A stretch of 9,106 nucleotides of DNA from RGIG1995 sp045126815 (lineage in GTDB: Bacteria; Bacillota; Clostridia; Oscillospirales; CAG-272). The DNA lies in the NCBI GenBank assembly GCA_045126815.1, contig JBGVPD010000030.1, positions 1-9,106 on the forward strand. Reading direction: 5' to 3'. The translations under genes were made by a program, and so were the position numbers. Of the stretch, positions 1 through 4,233 are shown piece by piece. The notes under the pieces are model-generated. The model worked only from the letters and a program-made list of their open reading frames with translations. It was not told where the DNA came from and did no database searches. Within the stretch, counting starts at the first letter, position 1, and each line of letters starts with the position of its first letter.

Positions 1-2
1 TT

Positions 3-8
3 TCCTCC
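3..8 (-). promoter_or_regulatory. Ribosome binding site of a gene lying off the left edge
   Basis: Read on the minus strand the first ten bases give CCGGAGGAAA, a strong Shine-Dalgarno core. The start codon it serves would lie just left of position 1, so another minus-strand gene follows parB. Its product cannot be seen. The site is separated from parB by a terminator hairpin (93-117), so it is reached either by readthrough or from a promoter I could not identify. Confidence 0.5.
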
Positions 9-28
9 GGTTTTCTTTAGATTTGGTT

Positions 29-61
29 TTACTTAAAGTGAATTAGTAAGCTACAATTCAA
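29..61 (-). CDS. Possible 10-codon leader peptide
   Basis: On the minus strand a TTG codon at 61-59 opens a 10-codon frame reading MNCSLLIHFK and ending in TAA at 31-29. GGAGGTGA (63-70) lies upstream, but only 4 bases separate GGAGG from the TTG, which is short. The frame sits between the terminator after parB and the ribosome site of the next gene at 3-8, a position typical of leader peptides that couple translation to attenuation. A frame this short occurs easily by chance; the main support is the good SD, which otherwise has no gene to serve. It may also be only a decayed ribosome site. Confidence 0.25.
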   Translation of the reverse strand: MNCSLLIHFK

Positions 62-86
62 GTCACCTCCAATCGTTTTATGGCAT

Positions 87-117
87 AAAAAAACCGAGTT
101 GTTTTCTTCAACTCGGT
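87..117 (-). terminator. Intrinsic terminator after parB
   Basis: A perfect 9-bp stem (ACCGAGTTG at 93-101 with CAACTCGGT at 109-117, 7-base loop) is followed on the minus strand by a run of seven T (87-93). It lies 17 bases past the parB stop, so it ends or attenuates the parAB transcript. On the plus strand there is no T-run after the stem, so it acts on the minus strand only. The sequence after the T-run (ATGCC) is shared with the hairpin upstream of parA. Confidence 0.85.
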
Positions 118-133
118 AGCCAACGATATTTAG

Positions 134-1066
134 TTATCTTGAATGTTCTTTCTGTCTTTGCAGAAATCTTTCGTAATGCTCAAGCGCCTTTACTACGTGT
201 TCCTCAGCCTTACTGTCGGTATAAGAGTCAGGAATAAAGGGGCGAAGCTTCTCGAATGAAAATTTACGCTTTGCCACTTGGTTAGGCTTTGTTTCTTCCA
301 TAATTTCAGCGACACTATCGTAATCAAGGGAACCTTGCTCAAATAACTTCCTCATTCTAATTGTCTGAGCGTGTGATGGGAAAATCTCACTCCCATCTAT
401 GCGGTCTACTACATCTCTTTGACTTTCTTCATCAAGATAGGAAAGTTCAACTGCTGGGCGCATTTTTATTTGACCGTTATCTACATACTCAAGCAATTCA
501 GGAACAAGGTTAGTAAGACGAATATACCTGTGAATTTGGCTGGTACTATCACCACTTTCGATAGCAAATTCTTGATTACTTCGTAACTTCGTACCCACTG
601 GGTCCGAAGTTAAATCATTACGCTTTCCTTGTCGATTCATAGCATCAAGTCGCATCTTATACGCGAAGGCTTTTTCAGAGGGAAGAATATTTGACCGCTG
701 ATAATTACTTTCAACCATCAAAACAATCGCTTCATCCCTTGTTAAATCGACTATATCGCAACGCAAAGATTCAAGTCCCGCAAGTTCACAAGCTCGTTTT
801 CGTCTGTGTCCTGAAATTAGTTCATATCTTCCGTCATCTTTTTTCCTTACGGTAGCAGGGGTGATGATTCCTCGTTCCTTAATGCTTTCAACAAGTCTAT
901 CCATATCCTCGTCATCATTAACCTGATAGGGGTGCTCTGGAAAGTCATCAATTTCGGAAATAGGAATGTCGTAAATCTTTTTGAGATTTGCTTCATCACG
1001 TTCCTGCTGAGTGGTGAACAGACTATCTACTGAGGTTAGCAGTCCGTTTACGCTCCTGGTCGCCAA
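134..1066 (-). CDS. parB: ParB/RepB/Spo0J-family partition protein
   Basis: The 310-residue product looks like a centromere-binding ParB, which in this family loads on DNA as a CTP-dependent clamp and stimulates ParA. Visible parts are the N-terminal ParB/Sulfiredoxin-like domain (about residues 32-120) with ISGHRRKRA at 84-92, a variant of the GERRxRA nucleotide/arginine motif. Next come ESNYQRSNILPSEKAF (119-134) and a helix-turn-helix region around 165-185. The C-terminal third is charged and not recognisable. Start: TTG at 1066-1064, chosen because AAAGGAGGTG lies 8 bases upstream (1074-1082). The start is inside the end of parA (44-base overlap, different frame), so the two are co-transcribed and probably coupled. 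The N-terminus and motif variants resemble ParB copies carried by conjugative elements and plasmids more than the oriC Spo0J, which is an inference. No consensus parS palindrome is present in the window. Confidence 0.88.
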   Translation of the reverse strand: MATRSVNGLLTSVDSLFTTQQERDEANLKKIYDIPISEIDDFPEHPYQVNDDEDMDRLVESIKERGIITPATVRKKDDGRYELISGHRRKRACELAGLESLRCDIVDLTRDEAIVLMVESNYQRSNILPSEKAFAYKMRLDAMNRQGKRNDLTSDPVGTKLRSNQEFAIESGDSTSQIHRYIRLTNLVPELLEYVDNGQIKMRPAVELSYLDEESQRDVVDRIDGSEIFPSHAQTIRMRKLFEQGSLDYDSVAEIMEETKPNQVAKRKFSFEKLRPFIPDSYTDSKAEEHVVKALEHYERFLQRQKEHSR

Positions 1067-1844
1067 TCTGTTCCACCTCCTTTACTAAAACACCGTAAGC
1101 ATCTGCGGCTTTGCTATTTGGGGCGTGCTTAAAAATACTTTTATCAGCCGTACTAATTTCAGCAAGTCGAACTGTAGACGGAATAACTGCATTAAAAACT
1201 GGCAAAGAACTACCGTAGTATTCCTTAACGTTTTTGATAATGTCTTTCCTAAAGTTTGTTTCATTTGCCATCGTTAAAAAGATACCACCAACTCGCAGTT
1301 TTGGATTCAGTTGTCTTTTAACCTGATTGACAGTACTTATTAGCTCGGTCATATCTTCCGCAGCCAAATAATCAGCCTGAACGGGAATCACAACGTAATC
1401 CGAAGCAGTCAATGCATTGATAACCAACATACCCAACGAAGGTCTGCAATCAAGAAGAATATAATCGTAACTGTCTTTGAGTTCGTCTATATAACCTTTT
1501 AGCACTGTTTCACGGCTCATTACATTTACGAGGTTGACTTCAAGTGCAGATAATGTCTTGTTGCCGGGAATAAAGTCAAATCCTTCGTGATGTTTTAAAA
1601 TTTCATCACGATTCTCAGGTTCAATCCCGTTAATAACATCGAACATACAATTAGTTAAGGTCAAGTCCAATTCGTGTGGTTGGCGCTTACCTAACATTTT
1701 TGTTAGATCGCCCTGTGGATCTACGTCAATCACCAATACTCTTTTGCCGTCAGCAGCAAGTCCAGCTCCGAGATTAAAAACGGTTGTACTTTTACCAACG
1801 CCACCTTTTTGATTAGCAATCGCAATTACTTTACATTTGCTCAC
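1023..1844 (-). CDS. parA: ParA/Soj-family partition ATPase
   Basis: The 273-residue product is a ParA/MinD-type deviant Walker ATPase, which in this family binds DNA as an ATP dimer and moves ParB-bound DNA. Visible motifs are KGGVGKST at residues 13-20 (deviant Walker A with the signature lysine), VIDVDPQGDLT (38-48, Walker A' region with Asp40 and Asp42) and LLDCRPSLGMLVINAL (130-145, Walker B). The usual DxPPS is DCRPS here, with Arg134 in place of the first proline. There is no N-terminal DNA-binding extension, so it is of the short Soj/type Ib length. Start: GTG at 1844-1842 behind AAAGGAGGA (1852-1860). It is the first gene of a minus-strand pair with parB. An inverted repeat (1871-1891) and a terminator-like hairpin (1912-1951) lie just upstream and could regulate it. 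Confidence 0.93.
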   Translation of the reverse strand: MSKCKVIAIANQKGGVGKSTTVFNLGAGLAADGKRVLVIDVDPQGDLTKMLGKRQPHELDLTLTNCMFDVINGIEPENRDEILKHHEGFDFIPGNKTLSALEVNLVNVMSRETVLKGYIDELKDSYDYILLDCRPSLGMLVINALTASDYVVIPVQADYLAAEDMTELISTVNQVKRQLNPKLRVGGIFLTMANETNFRKDIIKNVKEYYGSSLPVFNAVIPSTVRLAEISTADKSIFKHAPNSKAADAYGVLVKEVEQIGDQERKRTANLSR

Positions 1845-1870
1845 CGGATGTTCCTCCTTTCTTTGTTATT

Positions 1871-1891
1871 TAGTCGAGTGTAAATCGACTA
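1871..1891. promoter_or_regulatory. Inverted repeat before parA, candidate operator or parS-like site
   Basis: A perfect palindrome, TAGTCGA at 1871-1877 and TCGACTA at 1885-1891 with a 7-base spacer, lies 10 bases upstream of the parA ribosome binding site. Partition operons are commonly autoregulated by ParA or ParB, and centromere sites often lie beside the operon, so this is a reasonable binding-site candidate. It differs from the chromosomal parS consensus (TGTTTCACGTGAAACA). There is no T-run on either side, so it is unlikely to be a terminator. A role in RNA folding of the parA leader is possible. Confidence 0.4.
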
Positions 1892-1904
1892 TGTATTTCG
1901 GGCA

Positions 1905-1951
1905 TAAAAAAAGACCGAACTTTCTAAATTATGTTATAGAAAATTCGGTCT
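1905..1951 (-). terminator. Terminator or attenuator hairpin upstream of parA
   Basis: AGACCGAA (1912-1919) pairs with TTCGGTCT (1944-1951), and TTTCTA (1921-1926) pairs with TAGAAA (1937-1942) above a one-base internal mismatch, giving a long stem with a 10-base loop. On the minus strand it is followed by a T-run and ATGCCC. It lies about 65 bases upstream of the parA start. The tRNA operon already has its own terminator at 2069-2096, so this one either blocks leftover readthrough into parA or works as an attenuator in the parA leader. I found no clear promoter in 1952-2068. Confidence 0.7.
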
Positions 1952-2068
1952 GAAGGTATGTAATATTAAGTTTTTAAGAAAAGTCGTTAGTTCAACTCTA
2001 AGAGGTCCACTAAAATCGTTAAATGTTCGTATTAAATCTATTTGCTGATTTTTGGCCTTAAAAACAGT

Positions 2069-2096
2069 AAAAACCCTTGATTTCTCAAGGGTTTTT
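2069..2096 (-). terminator. Intrinsic terminator of the tRNA operon
   Basis: AAAAACCCTTGA (2069-2080) and TCAAGGGTTTTT (2085-2096) form a 12-bp stem with a 4-base loop. Read on the minus strand, the stem ends in a T-run, about 30 bases past the CCA end of tRNA-Cys. It is nearly symmetric, with A and T runs on both sides, so it could also stop plus-strand transcripts. A smaller hairpin (TCGTC at 2104-2108 with GACGA at 2116-2120) lies in the tRNA-Cys 3' trailer just before it. Confidence 0.9.
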
Positions 2097-2125
2097 GAAC
2101 TGTTCGTCTTTTATGGACGAAAAGA

Positions 2126-2200
2126 TGGAGGCGCCACCCGGATTTGAACCGGGGAATAACGGTTTTGCAGACCGTGGCCTTACCACTTGGCTATAGCGCC
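2126..2200 (-). tRNA. tRNA-Cys (anticodon GCA)
   Basis: A full cloverleaf folds on the minus strand: acceptor GGCGCTA/TGGCGCC (with one T·G pair), a 3-bp D stem, anticodon stem ACGGT/ACCGT around loop CTGCAAA (GCA), T stem CCCGG/CCGGG with TTCAAAT loop, discriminator T and an encoded CCA. U73 fits a Cys tRNA. It is the last gene of the six-gene operon, only 8 bases behind tRNA-Gly. Confidence 0.96.
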
Positions 2201-2208
2201 TTATTTTT

Positions 2209-2284
2209 TGGAGCGGATTACGGGGCTCGAACCCGCCACCTCGACCTTGGCAAGGTCGCGCTCTACCAAATGAGCTAAATCCGC
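2209..2284 (-). tRNA. tRNA-Gly (anticodon GCC), distal copy
   Basis: The minus-strand cloverleaf has acceptor GCGGATT/AATCCGC, D stem GCTC/GAGC, anticodon stem CGACC/GGTCG around TTGCCAA (GCC), T stem GCGGG/CCCGT with TTCGAGC loop, discriminator T and encoded CCA. It reads GGC and GGT codons. Its 76 bases are identical to the second copy at 2446-2521. Confidence 0.96.
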
Positions 2285-2293
2285 ATAATCCCT

Positions 2294-2380
2294 TCAATGC
2301 TTTTCAAAGTTACCTTCCCTTTTCAGTCTATGCATCAGGTGTTCCCAACGCTCATAACTTCTTATAGCATCTACTAAGAT
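2294..2380 (-). pseudogene. Short protein-like open stretch between the two tRNA-Gly genes
   Basis: On the minus strand 28 sense codons run from just after a TAG (2383-2381) to a TGA (2296-2294). The translation includes RSYERWEHLMHRL and ends KREGNFEKH, which looks more like real protein (Trp, charged amphipathic pattern) than random AT-rich spacer. There is no ribosome site, and the only in-frame ATG is late, so it is not an intact gene. It could be the 3' remnant of a gene once inserted between the tRNAs. An open stretch of this length is also expected by chance fairly often. I do not recognise the family. Confidence 0.2.
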
Positions 2381-2408
2381 CTACAAAATATATATAAAAT
2401 CAATAAAT

Positions 2409-2431
2409 AAATCTGTCTTATCAACAGATTT
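2409..2431. repeat. Inverted repeat in the Gly-Gly tRNA spacer
   Basis: AAATCTGT (2409-2416) pairs with ACAGATTT (2424-2431) across a 7-base loop. In the minus-strand transcript it would form a hairpin 15 bases after the CCA end of the proximal tRNA-Gly, followed by an AT-rich stretch without a clean T-run. It may be a weak terminator or a processing hairpin. Confidence 0.5.
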
Positions 2432-2445
2432 ACTTAAAGTATTAT

Positions 2446-2521
2446 TGGAGCGGATTACGGGGCTCGAACCCGCCACCTCGACCTTGGCAAGGTCGCGCTC
2501 TACCAAATGAGCTAAATCCGC
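2446..2521 (-). tRNA. tRNA-Gly (anticodon GCC), proximal copy
   Basis: The sequence and fold are the same as the copy at 2209-2284: loop TTGCCAA (GCC), acceptor GCGGATT/AATCCGC, encoded CCA. The copies start 237 bases apart with 161 bases between them, by far the longest spacer in this operon. The arrangement suggests duplication of one gene or an insertion that later decayed. Confidence 0.96.
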
Positions 2522-2526
2522 CTATA

Positions 2527-2558
2527 AAAGAGTCGTGTATTTGCCGTCACTACTCTTT
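2527..2558. repeat. Inverted repeat in the Phe-Gly tRNA spacer
   Basis: AAAGAGT (2527-2533) pairs with ACTCTTT (2552-2558), and after one mismatch GTG (2535-2537) pairs with CAC (2548-2550), leaving a 10-base loop. In the transcript the hairpin lies between tRNA-Phe and tRNA-Gly and is followed by TATAG rather than a T-run. It may serve endonuclease processing or weak attenuation. Confidence 0.5.
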
Positions 2559-2565
2559 ATTTTTG

Positions 2566-2641
<76 letters not shown>

Positions 2642-2658
2642 AAATAATTTGCCGCATA

Positions 2659-2735
2659 TGGCGACCTGGATGGGACTCGAACCCACGACCTCTAGCGTGA
2701 CAGGCTAGCGTTCTAACCAACTGAACTACCAGGCC
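2659..2735 (-). tRNA. tRNA-Asp (anticodon GUC)
   Basis: The minus-strand cloverleaf has acceptor GGCCTGG/CCAGGTC with one G·T pair, D stem GTTC/GAAC, anticodon stem CTAGC/GCTAG around CTGTCAC (GTC), T stem GTGGG/CCCAT with TTCGAGT loop, discriminator G (expected for Asp) and encoded CCA. Only 2 bases separate it from the CCA of tRNA-Val. Confidence 0.96.
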
Positions 2736-2737
2736 AT

Positions 2738-2813
2738 TGGTGGGAACAATAGGGCTCGAACCTATGACCCTCTGCTTGTAAGGCAGATGCTCTCCCAGCT
2801 GAGCTATGCTCCC
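2738..2813 (-). tRNA. tRNA-Val (anticodon UAC)
   Basis: The minus-strand cloverleaf has acceptor GGGAGCA/TGTTCCC with one G·T pair, D stem GCTC/GAGC, anticodon stem TCTGC/GCAGA around CTTACAA (TAC), T stem ATAGG/CCTAT with TTCGAGC loop, discriminator A and encoded CCA. It is the first gene of the operon, roughly 10 bases from the predicted transcription start. Confidence 0.96.
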
Positions 2814-2831
2814 ATCTATGCGGCGAGGATT

Positions 2832-2860
2832 ATTATAGCATACCCTTTTTTATTTGTCAA
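2832..2860 (-). promoter_or_regulatory. Consensus sigma-A promoter of the tRNA operon
   Basis: On the minus strand TTGACA (2860-2855), a 17-base spacer and TATAAT (2837-2832) match the sigma-A consensus exactly, and TGC before the -10 makes it an extended -10. Transcription should start near 2824-2826, about a dozen bases before tRNA-Val. This is the strength expected of a stable-RNA promoter. Confidence 0.95.
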
Positions 2861-2890
2861 CACCTTTTTTTATTTTTTTTAAAACTTTTT
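2861..2890 (-). promoter_or_regulatory. A/T-rich UP-like element upstream of the tRNA promoter
   Basis: Directly upstream of the -35 box the minus strand carries A-runs (complement of T-runs at 2865-2871, 2873-2880 and 2885-2890). Runs like this bind the alpha subunit C-terminal domain at stable-RNA promoters and bend DNA. Further T-runs continue to about 2938. The remainder of the divergent spacer up to the coaE promoter holds nothing else I can identify. Confidence 0.55.
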
Positions 2891-2980
2891 TATCATTTGT
2901 CCTATTGCCCAAATTCTCCTCCTTTTTTGCCCTTTTTTAATACATTTTGCACCTAATAATGAGAATTTACAAAATATCTC

Positions 2981-3009
2981 TTGTATTATCTTTTAAAATT
3001 ATATATAAT
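2981..3009 (+). promoter_or_regulatory. Promoter of the coaE operon
   Basis: TTGTAT (2981-2986), a 17-base spacer and a perfect TATAAT (3004-3009) form a good sigma-A promoter with a start expected near 3016. That leaves a short leader of about 30 bases before the coaE start. It is divergent from the tRNA promoter, with about 120 bases between the -35 boxes. Confidence 0.75.
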
Positions 3010-3045
3010 ATTTAAATAGTTGTTAATTTTTAGGAGGTGTCATTT

Positions 3046-3651
3046 TTGATCGTAATTGGCTTAACCGGAAGCACAGGCGCCGGAAAGGGATCCGTTTGCC
3101 GCGCCTTCCTTAATTACAATATCAACTCCATTGACACCGACCAAACGTCACGCTCGGTATGCGATATCGGTAAACCCTGTTTAAACGAACTTACCGAGGC
3201 TTTTGGGGATCAAATATTAAATCCCGACAAATCACTTAACAGAAAAGCTCTTGCAAATATCGCCTTTTCAGACACCGAAAAACACTTAACTCTAAACAAG
3301 ATCACACACAAACACATACTTAACGAAGTCCGTGATTGGTTAGAAATAGAAAAATCAAACGGAAAAAATGCGGCAATCGTTGACGCCCCACTTCTCTTCG
3401 AAAGCGGTTTTGATAAAGAATGTGACGTTATTATCGCCGTTACCGCCGATAAAGAAACAAGAATAAAACGCATTATAACCAGAGATAACATAACACTTGA
3501 CGAAGCAAACCTAAGAATAAGCAAACAACATGACGATATATTCTATACAAAAAACGCAGACTATGTTATCGTCAACAATGAAAAACTTGACGACGTAAAT
3601 ATTCAAGTAGATAATATTTACAAGTCTCTGTTCGGAAAGTCATCTAAATGA
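3046..3651 (+). CDS. coaE: Dephospho-CoA kinase
   Basis: The product catalyses the last step of coenzyme A synthesis, ATP-dependent phosphorylation of dephospho-CoA at the ribose 3'-hydroxyl, in the cytoplasm. The P-loop is GLTGSTGAGKG (residues 5-15), with Gly rather than Ser/Thr after the lysine, as in adenylate kinases. DTD (30-32), LNRKALANIAF, DAPLLFESG (from Asp113, CoaE-specific region) and an RIKRIITRD lid-type segment follow. Start: TTG at 3046 is preferred. A GTG at 3037 is in frame, but its first base is the last G of the AGGAGG ribosome site (3032-3037), which sits 8 bases before the TTG. This gives 201 residues, normal for the family. It is the first gene of the plus-strand operon and its stop overlaps the next start (ATGA). 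Confidence 0.95.
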   Translation: MIVIGLTGSTGAGKGSVCRAFLNYNINSIDTDQTSRSVCDIGKPCLNELTEAFGDQILNPDKSLNRKALANIAFSDTEKHLTLNKITHKHILNEVRDWLEIEKSNGKNAAIVDAPLLFESGFDKECDVIIAVTADKETRIKRIITRDNITLDEANLRISKQHDDIFYTKNADYVIVNNEKLDDVNIQVDNIYKSLFGKSSK

Positions 3652-4229
3652 AAAAATTTGTCTATTTTCTTTTCGCTATACTACTGCTTTTAATCATCAT
3701 ATTTGCGGGAAGAAACATTTATAAAACCGTATCCGAAAATATTGAAAAAACACTTTACCCTCTTCCCGAAGAATATCTTACTTCAATTAAGCAGTATTCT
3801 TCACAGTATAACGTTCCAATAGAAACAATATGTGCAATTATCAACACCGAGAGTTCATTTAACCCTAACGCAAAATCAACTGCCAACGCTATGGGAATTA
3901 TGCAGTTAACCGAAGAAACGTTTCTCTGGCTTCAGTTTAAAGCTAACGAAGAACGAAAACTCGACGAACTCTACGACTATGACACTAATATAAAATACGG
4001 AACGTATCTTCTTTCACTTCTATATGAAGAGTTTCAGGATTGGGACACAGTTTTTGCCGCATATAACGCAGGACGAGGCCGTGTAAACAGTTGGCTCAGC
4101 GATTCAGATTACTCAAAAAACGGAAAGCTCATCAACATCCCCTTTGAAGAAACGAAAAAATACATTACAAAAGTCAACAAAGCAGAACAAAAATACCTAA
4201 ATCTTTATTTTTTAGATAAATCGGAGTAA
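3648..4229 (+). CDS. Membrane-anchored SLT-type lytic transglycosylase
   Basis: The 193-residue product cleaves peptidoglycan glycan strands outside the membrane, judged by family. It has one N-terminal membrane helix (about 4-21, preceded by two lysines, so inside-to-outside; an uncleaved anchor or signal peptide). An SLT/Slt70-like domain follows (about 42-185) with the catalytic glutamate in TESSFNP (Glu68), MGIMQL (82-87) and AAYNAGRG (Tyr139 region), the three hallmark motifs in the right order. The ATGA overlap with coaE (3648-3651) and the lack of a strong SD suggest translational coupling. The stop is 4 bases before prfA. It has no cell-wall-binding repeats. Its exact role (growth, division or sporulation) cannot be told; related genes beside coaE are known from Clostridia as far as I recall. 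Confidence 0.9.
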   Translation: MKKFVYFLFAILLLLIIIFAGRNIYKTVSENIEKTLYPLPEEYLTSIKQYSSQYNVPIETICAIINTESSFNPNAKSTANAMGIMQLTEETFLWLQFKANEERKLDELYDYDTNIKYGTYLLSLLYEEFQDWDTVFAAYNAGRGRVNSWLSDSDYSKNGKLINIPFEETKKYITKVNKAEQKYLNLYFLDKSE

Positions 4230-4233
4230 AAAA

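Noticed and set aside
744..755. TAAATCGACTAT, shared with 1881-1892 in the palindrome before parA
   Set aside because: Only 12 bases match, the partner arm is absent, and 12-mer repeats are expected by chance in a window this size.
1506..1514. TGTTTCACG, the first nine bases of the chromosomal parS consensus, inside parA
   Set aside because: The other half of the palindrome is missing (GCTCAT follows), and the stretch encodes ParA residues, so it is most likely a chance half-site.
1952..2068. Possible parA promoter (TTGAAC, TAATAT on the minus strand)
   Set aside because: The boxes are about 21 bases apart and no other pair has good spacing, so I could not support a promoter here.
2085..2297. 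70-codon minus-strand open frame
   Set aside because: It runs through tRNA-Cys, tRNA-Gly and the terminator; the tRNA structures explain the sequence.
2984..2989. TATTAT as an alternative -10 for coaE with TTTACA at 2966-2971
   Set aside because: The spacer would be 12 bases, too short; the TTGTAT-17-TATAAT pair fits better.
3210..3524. 104-codon minus-strand open frame opposite coaE
   Set aside because: It is antisense to a conserved kinase with motifs across the same segment, and has no family features.
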